Origin: Ferrimonas sediminum
GTDB lineage: Bacteria > Pseudomonadota > Gammaproteobacteria > Enterobacterales > Shewanellaceae
NCBI RefSeq assembly: GCF_900100175.1
Contig: NZ_FNEM01000018.1
Span: forward strand, 56,782-100,467
DNA: 43,686 nt
Direction of reading: 5' to 3'
The position numbers were made by a program, and so were the translations under genes. The notes below the pieces were generated by a model. The model saw only the letters and a program-made list of their open reading frames with translations. It ran no database searches and had not been told where the DNA came from. Positions 22,325-31,523 of this stretch are shown in pieces; position 1 is the first letter of the stretch, and every line of letters begins with the position of its first letter.

Positions 22325-25042
22325 ATGAAACGCTCATTAATTAATACACTTAAAACGTCACTGTTTTGTCTGGTGATGGCAGCCAGTGCCTTCCAGGCTG
22401 CTGCGGTCTCTGTAACTCCTCAAATGATGGAACAGTTTAAGCAGCTGCCCCTGTCTGAGCAGCGCCGTTTGGCGCAGCAGTATGGCATCGACCCTTCCAT
22501 GCTTGGCGGTTCAGCCAGCGCCTCCCAGCCGATTGCCCAGCCGGCAACGCCGGTTGTCACCCCCAGAGAGGTTGCTCCCCAATCCAAAGCCGAAGTGCAC
22601 GGCGTGGCGCCGGTCAAAGGCTTAAAGCCGTTCGGCTACGAGCTGTTTGCCGGCCAGCCGACCACCTTTGCGCCGGTTTCCGATATTCCGGTGCCGGCGG
22701 ATTACCGCATCGGCCCCGGCGATACCATTAACGTTCAGTTGTACGGTAAAGAGAGCAAGAGCTTTCAACTGAGTGTGGACCGCCTTGGTAACGTCCATGT
22801 GCCGGGTATGGAACCCATCACCGTCATCGGCATGAGCTACGGCGAACTGCAGCAGGCAATTAAGTCCGTGGTTGCCGAAAAGATGATTGGCCAGACCGCC
22901 CACGTCAGCATGGGTGAGCTTCGCTCCGTTCGCATCTTCGTTGCCGGCGATGCCTATAATCCCGGTTCCTACACCGTCAGCAGCCTGTCTACCGTATCCC
23001 AGGCGCTGTTTGTGGCTGGCGGCCTTAAAACCATTGGCTCGCTGCGCAACATTCAGGTTAAGCGCGCCGGTGCACTGGTGGCGACCTTCGATGTGTACGA
23101 CCTGTTGATGAAGGGCGATGCCTCCAACGACGTACGTCTGCAATCTGGCGATGTGGTGTTTGTGCCGCCAGTTGGCGAAACCATTGCGGTTACCGGCGAA
23201 GTGCTGCGCCCGGCTATCTATGAATTGAAAGGCACCGAGACCATGGCACAGGTGGTGGCCATGGCTGGCGGGGTTAAACCCGGCGCCTACCCGGCTGCTT
23301 CCATTGTTGAGCGTTATGGAAGTAACTACCTGAAAGAGGTGCTTAAAGTAGACCTTACCGGCAACCAAGGACAGTCACTTAAGGCCCAGGGTGGCGATGA
23401 GCTGGTGGTTCGCTCCACCTCTAACGAGTACAACGGTTCGATTACCTTGATTGGTCAGGTGAACCGCCCTGGCCAGTACCAGTGGTACCCTGGCATTCGT
23501 ATCAGCGACGTTTTGGCCTCAGTGAAAGCCGACCTGACCTGGAACAGCGACACCAATGTGGCGCTGGTGGTTCGTCAGATCAGCATCGATGGCGACATCG
23601 AGGTGAAAGGCTTTGATCTGCTGCAGGCGATCACCGCTAAAGGCGGCGCCGACGATCTGCCCCTGAACGCCAATGATAAAATCATTGTCTTTGCCGATCG
23701 TGATGAGGCACTGGATCGCCGTAAACTGGGCAAGTTCTTTACTCTGGTGAAAAAGGACCAGACCCTTCAATACCTGGCTGAAAAAAACAGCCAGCAGCTG
23801 GAAGACGAAGAGCTTCGTCAAATCAGCGACAAGAAGCAAATGAACTCCGTTGCCGGCGTTGCGGTGATCGAGTCTGCCAGCGCGGATAAAGAGAAAGACC
23901 TGGCTCTGGCCAACCTGATGTTGCTGGGGCTGTTCAACCACCCTAATTTGATTGAGTTGTCAGACCAAATGAGCCGCCGGGAGCTGCTGTTCCCGGTGTT
24001 GGCCAAGCTGCAGTCTCAATCACGTTCTCAATCCCGCTCTGCGCAGGTGAGTGTTACCGGCGACGTTCGTTACCCGGATAACTACCCGCTGATTAAAGAC
24101 GCCAAGGTCATGGATCTGATTGCGTTGGCCGGTGGCTTGAAAGAGAGCGCTTACCTGCTCAATGCCGAGTTGTCCCGTACCTACTACGACAATGTACAGG
24201 GCATGCACATTGAGCACTGGAACGTGGATCTGGCCAAGGCGATGGATGGTGACCAGGATCAGAACCTTAATCTGGTCAGCAAAGACCGCTTGAATGTGCT
24301 GACTAAGCCGGCATGGGCCGCCAACGAAACCATCGAGATTCGAGGCGAAGTGCGATTCCCTGGCACCTACATCATCCAGCGTGGCGAAACTCTGGCTGAT
24401 GTCGTTGAGCGGGCCGGAGGCTTTACTGAGTACGCCTACCTGTATGGGGCTGTCTTTACCCGTGAATCGATGAAGAAGCAGGAAGCTTTGGAGATCAAGC
24501 GTGTTACTTCATCCCTTCGAAAAGAGATTGCCAACCGCACCTTGTCTCAAGAAGGATCCTTCGCCTCGGTAGCCGATACCGATGCTATGTTGACTCAGCT
24601 TGAGCAAATTGAACCAGTAGGGCGCTTGGTGATTGATCTGGACGGGATCATGAATCCAGAGCTGAACCGCAACTTCAATGTTGAAGCCGGTGACCTGCTG
24701 TACATCCCACCAATGCGCCAAGTAGTGGCAGTCATGGGCGAAGTGCAGCATGCAACCTCCCATCGCTTCGATACTGCCTTAAGCCTGAAAGATTACATGC
24801 GTATGTCTGGCAACACCACACAGCGCGCCGATGATGACAGAACTTACGTCGTACGTGCCGATGGTTCAGTAATGCTTCCAGAGAACTCTTATTGGTTTGG
24901 TGGAAAGCAGTCACTGAAGCCCGGTGATACCGTAATTGTGCCTTTGGATACCAACTACAAAGATAACTTAACGCTTTGGAGCCAGGTGACAAACATTATT
25001 TACAACTCTGCCGTTGCATTATCAGCTTTGAACATATTGTAA
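22325..25042 (+). CDS. SLBB-domain polysaccharide export protein (Wza-like, extended)
   Basis: The 905-aa protein starts with a signal peptide (MKRSLINTLKTSLFCLVMAASAFQAAA, ATG at 22325). A helical region with PLSEQRRLAQQYGID follows. The poly-export domain begins VPADYRIGPGDTINVQLYGK (about residue 125), and several SLBB repeats run to the C terminus, each with a V-x-G-E-V/xxPGxY-type core. Wza-like channels are usually ~370-aa lipoproteins; this one is much longer and has no proper lipobox, matching large SLBB capsule proteins of Shewanella and Vibrio. It probably forms the outer-membrane or periplasmic exit for the glycan. GC content here still matches the genomic backbone. Confidence 0.88.
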   Translation: MKRSLINTLKTSLFCLVMAASAFQAAAVSVTPQMMEQFKQLPLSEQRRLAQQYGIDPSMLGGSASASQPIAQPATPVVTPREVAPQSKAEVHGVAPVKGLKPFGYELFAGQPTTFAPVSDIPVPADYRIGPGDTINVQLYGKESKSFQLSVDRLGNVHVPGMEPITVIGMSYGELQQAIKSVVAEKMIGQTAHVSMGELRSVRIFVAGDAYNPGSYTVSSLSTVSQALFVAGGLKTIGSLRNIQVKRAGALVATFDVYDLLMKGDASNDVRLQSGDVVFVPPVGETIAVTGEVLRPAIYELKGTETMAQVVAMAGGVKPGAYPAASIVERYGSNYLKEVLKVDLTGNQGQSLKAQGGDELVVRSTSNEYNGSITLIGQVNRPGQYQWYPGIRISDVLASVKADLTWNSDTNVALVVRQISIDGDIEVKGFDLLQAITAKGGADDLPLNANDKIIVFADRDEALDRRKLGKFFTLVKKDQTLQYLAEKNSQQLEDEELRQISDKKQMNSVAGVAVIESASADKEKDLALANLMLLGLFNHPNLIELSDQMSRRELLFPVLAKLQSQSRSQSRSAQVSVTGDVRYPDNYPLIKDAKVMDLIALAGGLKESAYLLNAELSRTYYDNVQGMHIEHWNVDLAKAMDGDQDQNLNLVSKDRLNVLTKPAWAANETIEIRGEVRFPGTYIIQRGETLADVVERAGGFTEYAYLYGAVFTRESMKKQEALEIKRVTSSLRKEIANRTLSQEGSFASVADTDAMLTQLEQIEPVGRLVIDLDGIMNPELNRNFNVEAGDLLYIPPMRQVVAVMGEVQHATSHRFDTALSLKDYMRMSGNTTQRADDDRTYVVRADGSVMLPENSYWFGGKQSLKPGDTVIVPLDTNYKDNLTLWSQVTNIIYNSAVALSALNIL

Positions 25043-25130
25043 ATCAGGTCTTCTATGTTCTGCTGTTTTCTTAATAGCTTTATGCTTAATAAGAGAGTTA
25101 GGTGTAAAGCTGTTGATAGCTTGATATTTA

Positions 25131-25161
25131 TTCGCCTTCTGGTCTAATACTAGAAGGCGAA
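25131..25161 (+). promoter_or_regulatory. Perfect 10-bp hairpin between the SLBB and wzz-like genes
   Basis: TTCGCCTTCT (25131-25140) pairs with AGAAGGCGAA (25152-25161) over an 11-base loop. Only AAAATT follows, so it is not a classic terminator on the plus strand. It lies 30 bases before the next ATG, just where base composition turns AT-rich. It could be an RNA processing or stability element. Confidence 0.55.
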
Positions 25162-25191
25162 AATTGGTGTCTAACAGACTAGATTAAAAAT

Positions 25192-26172
25192 ATGACTCAA
25201 CAACAAACTCAACATCATCAAACTACCTCGAGCATAGTGGCTACCAGAAATCAGGATGCCACCTTTGCTAATGACGAAATCGATTTGCGAGAGTTATTTT
25301 CTACTATTTGGGCTGGTAAGTGGCTAATAATATTGATAACAGCGTTTTTTGCTGTATCTGGTGTTGTCTATAGTCTTTTACAACCTAATATCTATAAATC
25401 AGAAACTGTGTTGGTGCCAGCATCACAAAATGGCCAATCCGGATTAGCAGGAATGGCAGCTCAATTTGGAGGCTTAGCATCACTCGCTGGAATTAACCTT
25501 AATAGCGGTGGCAGTGATGACACCGCGATTGCTCTTGCTACACTGGAGTCCAGACAGTTTATTAACTATTTTATTAATAAACATAATTTGTTAGTGCCAT
25601 TAATGGCTAGCAAAAACTGGAACCAAGATACAGGCAAGTTAAATTTAGACGGCCAACTGTATGATTCAGACAATGAAGTGTGGATACGAGACGTAGAGCC
25701 GCCAAAGAGTGTTGAGCCTTCGGAGTGGGAGTCATATGAAGAGTTTAAAAACGAAGTGATGAGCATTTCTCAAGCTAAGGATACGGGCTTGGTTACTGTC
25801 ACTGTTACTCATCATTCACCTCTAATCGCACAGCGGTGGGCAACACTCTTGGTTGAAGACCTGAATGCTTGGATGAAAGACAAATCTCTGGCAGATACTA
25901 AGAGGAATATTAATTATCTTGTTAAACAGTTAGAGAAAACAGCGAAAACAGAGATGCAGACTGTTTTTTATCAATTGATTGAAGAACAAACCAAGCAGCT
26001 GATGCTATCGGAGCTAGAAGAAGAATTTTCATTTAAAACTATCGATCCTGCAGTAGTGCCCGAAGAAAAGACTGGACCAAAACGAGCGTTGATTTGTGTA
26101 CTAACGACATTACTGGGTGGAATGCTAGGTGTCTTTATTGTTTTGATACGTCACTTCGTAAAGAAAAGTTGA
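25192..26172 (+). CDS. wzz: Wzz/polysaccharide co-polymerase family chain-length protein
   Basis: The 326-aa protein has the Wzz layout. A cytoplasmic tail ends in EIDLRELFSTIWAGKWLIILIT (first membrane segment, about 45-65). A periplasmic domain follows, with a Gly-rich stretch (SGLAGMAAQFGGLASLAGINLNSGG) and a helical part (LVKQLEKTAKTEMQTVFYQLIEEQTKQ). The C-terminal membrane segment is preceded by the proline motif (AVVPEEKTGPKRALICVLTTLLGG). It would set modal length of the Wzy-made polymer. The ribosome site is poor. The 272 bases after it are AT-rich and hold no gene. Confidence 0.9.
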   Translation: MTQQQTQHHQTTSSIVATRNQDATFANDEIDLRELFSTIWAGKWLIILITAFFAVSGVVYSLLQPNIYKSETVLVPASQNGQSGLAGMAAQFGGLASLAGINLNSGGSDDTAIALATLESRQFINYFINKHNLLVPLMASKNWNQDTGKLNLDGQLYDSDNEVWIRDVEPPKSVEPSEWESYEEFKNEVMSISQAKDTGLVTVTVTHHSPLIAQRWATLLVEDLNAWMKDKSLADTKRNINYLVKQLEKTAKTEMQTVFYQLIEEQTKQLMLSELEEEFSFKTIDPAVVPEEKTGPKRALICVLTTLLGGMLGVFIVLIRHFVKKS

Positions 26173-26444
26173 CCTTTTTTAGTAAATGGGAAAATTATTT
26201 TTAGATACAAAAGTTCTAGCGGATCAATCTGGAAAATGCTATATGGATTATTTATAGATCTTATATTTATGATTTAACTGAGAAAATAGCTATAATTAGA
26301 TAAGTTGTTGAATAACGTGAAATTAAAGTTGTTCTGGTTTAATAAACGCCAAATAAAGATTGTTTTCGAATTCTAACTATACTTTTTGATTTTCAGTAAT
26401 AAGGTTGATTTTCAAATGTCTAAAACATCAAAGGAATTATAAAC

Positions 26445-27506
26445 ATGGAACTGTTTGCTATTCTATTCTGGACATTCATTGTTTCTTATTCCAGTGTGCG
26501 ACTTGCCAAGCCATTGGCTTATAGAGTTGGGCTTGTTGACAAGCCTAATGAGCGCAAACACCATGATGGTGCTATACCATTGATTGGTGGTATTGCTATT
26601 TTCATCGGTGTCATGAGTGCAATTATGATATTTTTGCCTCATAACCAAATATTGAATTTGTACCTATTGTCAGCTGCTATTATTCTATTGTTAGGCGTTT
26701 TGGATGATAGACATGACCTTAAAGTGTCTTATCGCATGGCCGTGCAGGCGCTGTCTGCGTGTATTATGATTTTTGGAGCAGGGCTGTATTTAGAATCATT
26801 GGGTAATATTTTTGGTTTGTTTGAGCTACATCTGAGTCATATTGGGATTTTGATTACGATTGTTGCGGTGATTGGAGCTATCAATGCTTTTAATATGGTT
26901 GATGGTATTGACGGTCTAGCGGGCATGCTGAGTATCGTAACCTTTAGTGGCTTAGCTATTCTTTTTGCACAAGCGGGCAATGTTGCTTGGATCTTACCCG
27001 TTTTGTTCATTGCAGCAATTTGTGCTTACCTAACCTTTAATTTAGGTTGGCCAAATCGCAGAGCGAAAAAGATTTTTATGGGTGACGCCGGCTCTATGCT
27101 CATTGGACTAACAGTAGTCTGGTTGTTGGTATACGGCTCACAAGGTGACTCTGTAGCATTTCGACCTGTTACTGCGTTATGGGTGATCGCATTGCCGTTA
27201 ATGGATATGGCAGCGATCATGTTCCGCCGAGTACGTAAAGGTCAAAGCCCTTTTAAACCCGATCGCAATCATTTGCATCATATATGCATGCGCGCAGGAT
27301 TGACTCAAAGGCAATCTTTGGTGTTGATTACCATTTTTGCTTCAGTGATCGTATGCGCTGGAATTGTAGCAGAAAGTATGGCAATACCTGAGTGGGTTAT
27401 GTTTATTAGCTTTATTCTATTATACTTAGTTTACAGTTATTCAATTCAAAATATCTGGAAAATCGTCAAGCGAATTCGAATGCTAGCTGACAGAGATATA
27501 GGGTGA
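26445..27506 (+). CDS. wecA: Undecaprenyl-phosphate GlcNAc-1-phosphate transferase WecA
   Basis: WecA starts glycan repeat synthesis by moving GlcNAc-1-P (or a related HexNAc-1-P) from its UDP-sugar to undecaprenyl phosphate at the inner membrane. The 353-aa polytopic protein shows the family motifs VDKPNERKHHDGAIPLIGG, LLGVLDDRHDL, NAFNMVDGIDGLAG, IFMGDAGSMLIG, and the substrate loop PDRNHLHHICMRAGLTQRQ. About 11 membrane segments are visible. AGGAA lies 9 bases before the ATG. It is the only initiating transferase in this window. Confidence 0.94.
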   Translation: MELFAILFWTFIVSYSSVRLAKPLAYRVGLVDKPNERKHHDGAIPLIGGIAIFIGVMSAIMIFLPHNQILNLYLLSAAIILLLGVLDDRHDLKVSYRMAVQALSACIMIFGAGLYLESLGNIFGLFELHLSHIGILITIVAVIGAINAFNMVDGIDGLAGMLSIVTFSGLAILFAQAGNVAWILPVLFIAAICAYLTFNLGWPNRRAKKIFMGDAGSMLIGLTVVWLLVYGSQGDSVAFRPVTALWVIALPLMDMAAIMFRRVRKGQSPFKPDRNHLHHICMRAGLTQRQSLVLITIFASVIVCAGIVAESMAIPEWVMFISFILLYLVYSYSIQNIWKIVKRIRMLADRDIG

Positions 27507-27618
27507 TTTAGGTTCTTATAAAAAACTATTAACCTACTGGGATCTCAACTGGGAACTAAGCCATACCGAAGTTTCATGGGGCCTAGTGCTACATCGACTG
27601 TCTCAAATTGACCATTTT

Positions 27619-27670
27619 CCGTCTCAGTGGGGTTTGAGTCACTGAGACGGGTTGTTGAAAAAATTCAACA
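27619..27670. repeat. Two consecutive perfect hairpins downstream of wecA
   Basis: CCGTCTCAGTG (27619-27629) pairs with CACTGAGACGG (27640-27650) over 10 bases. TGTTGAA (27653-27659) then pairs with TTCAACA (27664-27670) over AAAA. Neither is followed by a good T run. Otherwise 27507-27928 has no open frame or recognisable gene; it is low-coding debris upstream of the transposase relic. Confidence 0.6.
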
Positions 27671-27928
27671 TTGCTGCGGGCGAAACACGCATAGGCCCTA
27701 GTAGATCAATATGCATACTTAAACTATTCGCTTCGGCTTTACCGGCTCTTGTAGCCTAGAGGATGTTCCGGGAAATGAACCGGTAGTTGGTGGATAAATC
27801 CTGTCACATCGAGTCGGCACAGAAGATCTGGGCAAAAGCATAAAAGTACACTTTATGACCGCACGGAAATGATCTTGACAATTAACAAGACGGAGATGTG
27901 ATCTTATTCTATTTAGTATGAGAAACGG

Positions 27929-28642
27929 ATGACCGACAATACCTGCTTCGAATTTCTAAGACCACTTTTCAATAATTGAAGATCCACGTCAGGAGTGGAA
28001 AATAACTCATAAGCTGTACAACATTATATTCCTGCCCGTTTGCGCTGTAATTGGTGGATGCAATGGCTTGCCTATGGGAAATTGCAGAGCAAATAATCGA
28101 CGGTGAAGCGGACTATATTCTTGCGGTCAATCGTAATCAAGAGCTTTTGCATCAGGCGTTTCAGAGCCTCGAAATTCCTTCAATTGTACAAGACTGATGC
28201 AGATATTTTCATTACACACGTGATTGCACACGGTCGAGAGGAACTTCGCCAGTACATAGTCTCCAAAATCCTTGATTAGTTTTTTGATTTATCGTTTGAG
28301 TGGAAAGGTATGAAGAGTATTGGTATCACCATCTCAGCTAGACCTGAGCCAGGTCACGCTACAGATATTGCAGTGCGTTACTACATTAGCTCAGCGGAGC
28401 TAAGTGCTAAGTAGTTTGGTTAAGCTGCACGCGCGCACTTGGGAGTTGAGTCGAGTTTGCATTGGTGCCTGGACGTTGCGATGTATGAGGATGATTGTTG
28501 GACATGTCGCGGAGAAGGTGCTGAAAATAAGGCGTCTATTAGGCAGGTAGCGCTGAATTTGCTAAGGAAGAAAAGCTCCATGAATGCCTGGCATCAAGAG
28601 AAAACGCCAAAGTCCAGGACGATATATTTCAAGGGTGATTGA
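27929..28642 (+). pseudogene. Decayed ISAs1-family transposase
   Basis: Fragments of one transposase can be read in several frames. The N-terminal part (HFSIIEDPRQEWKITHKLYNIIF then LPVCAVIGG, about 27960-28060) is joined directly to a middle part (VDAMACLWEIAEQIIDGEADYILAV, ending at a stop near 28195), so roughly the DDE-domain start is deleted. The C-terminal part follows in another frame: AHGREELRQYIVSKILD, MKSIGI...RYYISS, then GVESSLHWCLDVAMYEDD...ENKASIRQVALNLLRKK to 28642, with at least two in-frame stops. These are ISAs1 (ISAs1/IS1359-like) signatures. No terminal inverted repeats or target duplication were located. 28643-28888 shows no gene. Confidence 0.85.
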
Positions 28643-28888
28643 GGTTGCATGATTTTTTCATGTTTTTGCCTTGAGTACTTAGTTCTGTGTTCAGTTTTAC
28701 TGGATCGAATCAGCCTGTTTGTTAGGTAATTAACTGAATAGGAGCATTCTTTAGTATGGGGACGTCTAAATTAATTGTTTGAAAAATGCTGCCGATTAAT
28801 CAGCAGGTTTCATTGATCTAATTATATGATTTAACTTTAGTTTAACCGTAGGTAACTTCTACATATCAAAAGATAGTGTAACTCATAG

Positions 28889-30193
28889 ATGACTGCAAAA
28901 TATATAAACTTCAAAAGCGCTGTAAATAAAGGTATCTGTTCTGGCTGTGGAGTGTGTGCATATTCAAAGTCCAGCAAAATAAAAATGGAAGAAAACAAAT
29001 ATGGGCAGATAACTCCAAAAATTGTTGGAGTACTCAGTGATGACGATTACACATTACTAAATAAGATTTGTCCTTTTTCTGAAAATTCTTTAGATAAGAA
29101 AATAGATCTTTCAGAGAGCGAGAATTTAGTTGGTCGTTACATTGATTCCTACGCCGGATACGTAAAAGAAAAAACATATCGAGATACTGGGAGTTCTGGT
29201 GGAATAGGTAGTTGGCTGCTTTCTGAGTTAATCACTAGAAAAATAGTGGACTCAGTTGTACATGTAAAAAAATCAAGAAAAAATGATTCATTATTTGAGT
29301 TTTCGATTTCCAACTCAACAAATGAGGTGATTGAAGGAGCATCTTCAAAATACTATCCAGTAACTATGGATGAGGTTTTAAAGATTATATCATGCAGTGA
29401 TAAATTATTTGCTATAATCGCGGTTCCGTGTTTTGTAAGAGCAGTCAGGAACCTCATTGAAGTAGATGAAGTTATAAGGAAACGCATTAAAGTTGTTGGT
29501 TCATTATATTGTGGTCATTTGAAAACTTCTGGATATTCTAAATATATTGCAGACTCGATTATGTTTGACCACGGCGAGTTGTTAGACATAGATTTTAGGC
29601 TCAAGGCTGATAGTGAAAAGTCATCGAATTATAAAACCGAAGTGACCACTTCAAAGGGGAAGTTCACGGAATTTAGACAAAAAATCAAAGGCACTAATTG
29701 GGGCCTGGGAATGTTTAAGTACAAGTCATGTGACTTCTGTGAAGACGTTAGTGGAGAACTGGCCGACTTTTCTATTGGAGATGCGTGGCTTCCGAAATAT
29801 GAGGCTGACGATAAGGGAACGAATCTCCTAATTGTTAGAAGCAAAGTTATCTTAGATATAATAAATTCGTCACAAGAAAGACTATACTTAGATACCATTT
29901 CTGAAAGTGATTTATATACAGCACAAGCGGGCGGATATCGCCATAAGCGCGAAGGAATTCATGTGAGAAATGAAGTGATGTCGCTTATATCTGGACATCA
30001 GGTAAAGTGTAGATTCGAAAAGGTCAATCCAAGCCGCTCCAGGAAGGTAATTTACACCTATCGAATGTTCATGAGAAGGTTTAGTGATCTTCATTATTAT
30101 TTTCGAGCATCTAAGTTTACATTCAGGCTATTTGAGCTTTGCGTATCATTACTATCAAAGATTCATGGTGCGTTGATCAAGATTGCTAGGTAA
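28889..30193 (+). CDS. FrhB-like (F420 hydrogenase/dehydrogenase beta subunit family) Fe-S protein
   Basis: The 434-aa protein has an N-terminal ferredoxin-like cysteine cluster (GICSGCGVCAYSKS, residues ~15-28, with a further Cys at KICPF), the conserved DTGSSGGIGSWLL loop, an AVPCFVRAVRNL segment, and CDFCEDVSGELADFSIGDAW. These are hallmarks of the FrhB family. Members in bacterial polysaccharide loci commonly sit beside polysaccharide pyruvyl transferases, as here (32558). I infer a redox step in sugar or pyruvyl modification; the substrate is unknown. A true F420 hydrogenase is unlikely, as there are no partner subunits. Ribosome site before the ATG is weak. Low GC marks the AT-rich cassette. 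Confidence 0.82.
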   Translation: MTAKYINFKSAVNKGICSGCGVCAYSKSSKIKMEENKYGQITPKIVGVLSDDDYTLLNKICPFSENSLDKKIDLSESENLVGRYIDSYAGYVKEKTYRDTGSSGGIGSWLLSELITRKIVDSVVHVKKSRKNDSLFEFSISNSTNEVIEGASSKYYPVTMDEVLKIISCSDKLFAIIAVPCFVRAVRNLIEVDEVIRKRIKVVGSLYCGHLKTSGYSKYIADSIMFDHGELLDIDFRLKADSEKSSNYKTEVTTSKGKFTEFRQKIKGTNWGLGMFKYKSCDFCEDVSGELADFSIGDAWLPKYEADDKGTNLLIVRSKVILDIINSSQERLYLDTISESDLYTAQAGGYRHKREGIHVRNEVMSLISGHQVKCRFEKVNPSRSRKVIYTYRMFMRRFSDLHYYFRASKFTFRLFELCVSLLSKIHGALIKIAR

Positions 30194-30197
30194 TTTA

Positions 30198-31364
30198 GTG
30201 TTAAAATATATATTTTCATCATTCTCTTTAACTGCATTAACATTTTCTGTAGTAATTTTTTCATCAGTACATCTTGAAGTTGATAGCTTTTCCAAGGTTG
30301 CGTACCTCTTGTATTTCGTTCCTGTAGTCTTAGAAGTATGCTTAATGGGGCAGCATTATGGGATTCTTAAAGGAGGGATATCGAGCGATGGAAGTGTTAA
30401 CAAATTGGATAGGCGAAAATTAAGTCTTGGTCTTCTAGTTTGCTTTTTGATAACATTTTATTTCTATGAAAGTGATGGTCTCAGCTGTCTCTTTGTATTT
30501 CTAAGTTGCTTAGCATTCACTTGTTTAAGGTTTGCTGCAGCCTATTTTCGGGTTTTAGGAATGCCAACGTTAGCTGTGTTCAGTGAGAGGAGTGTACAAC
30601 TTTCGGTTTCCTTCATCTTCATATTGGCTCTTATTTATGGTTTAGATAATTTCTATTTAGAATTAGCTCTGCTTTTTGTAGCTGCTCTATTTTTCATTCT
30701 TACCATGAATTTCAATCCTAAATGCTCAGTTTTAAAAAATAGTTCATGGGTAGCGAGGACTGATACCATATATGAATTGAACATGCTTGTCACTATTGGC
30801 TCTATGTTGCTCGTTCGATCAATAGATAAACTGTTGGTTTCGAGCTTCTTTGAAAGTGTCGACTTTGCAAAGTTTGTGATACTGTTTCAAATGTACCTAC
30901 CGTTTCCTATAGTTGCTGGGGTGATTTTTCAGTACTATATGCCGATTTTATCCAAAAAAAGGCTAGTTTCATTCAAAAAGAAATTTGTAACTCCGGTAGT
31001 GATTGTTTCAATTGCTTGTTGGTTTGTCTTTTCTAAGTTAGCATTTATTATATGTGACTTTATTTATGATGGAAAATATCAGTTTACAAATATTGAAGTC
31101 AATTTAATTATAGCCGCTGGCATCCTATACATATTATACCAACCATTTGCTTTGGTAATAGTCTCTGTTGCAAATAATAAGCAGTTACTTTCGCTTAATC
31201 TTCTTAATATTATACCAATAGTGATTTATCTGGTATTAATTGCATTAGGATCTGATAAGGGTTCGCTTTTGTTTGTCGTTTCAGGCTTCCTGCTTTTTTG
31301 GATTACTAAATTAATTATTGGGATATCTTTAACTGTACGTGTAGAAAAGTTTAGGTGGGTTTAG
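30198..31364 (+). CDS. wzx: Probable Wzx flippase (MATE/MOP-type polysaccharide transporter)
   Basis: The 388-aa protein is strongly hydrophobic with about 11-12 membrane segments and few charged loops. The Wzx-type stretch LVRSIDKLLVSSFFESVDFAKFVILFQMYLPFP and the F-x-x-Y-M-P-I-L motif recall MOP-family flippases that move lipid-linked repeat units across the inner membrane. GTG at 30198 is chosen because TAGG lies 7 bases upstream; the TTG at 30183 lies inside the previous gene. It is unusually divergent in its N-terminal half, so the name rests on topology, size and context. Confidence 0.72.
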   Translation: MLKYIFSSFSLTALTFSVVIFSSVHLEVDSFSKVAYLLYFVPVVLEVCLMGQHYGILKGGISSDGSVNKLDRRKLSLGLLVCFLITFYFYESDGLSCLFVFLSCLAFTCLRFAAAYFRVLGMPTLAVFSERSVQLSVSFIFILALIYGLDNFYLELALLFVAALFFILTMNFNPKCSVLKNSSWVARTDTIYELNMLVTIGSMLLVRSIDKLLVSSFFESVDFAKFVILFQMYLPFPIVAGVIFQYYMPILSKKRLVSFKKKFVTPVVIVSIACWFVFSKLAFIICDFIYDGKYQFTNIEVNLIIAAGILYILYQPFALVIVSVANNKQLLSLNLLNIIPIVIYLVLIALGSDKGSLLFVVSGFLLFWITKLIIGISLTVRVEKFRWV

Positions 31365-31523
31365 TGTTAAGGTGTCTATTGTTGATCGATTAAGTTTAAA
31401 ATTGGTGCCGGATATTCATCAGTGTATAGATAAAGGTATAATAGGTGGGCGGATTTAATACCGTGGTTTTTGTCGGATGCGGCGCTATATGATTTACAAT
31501 AGATTGGTGTGGGAATTTGTTTA

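Noticed and set aside
28889-30193. Genuine F420-reducing hydrogenase subunit
   Set aside because: There are no hydrogenase subunits nearby, and the gene is embedded in a glycan operon; family membership does not imply F420 use.
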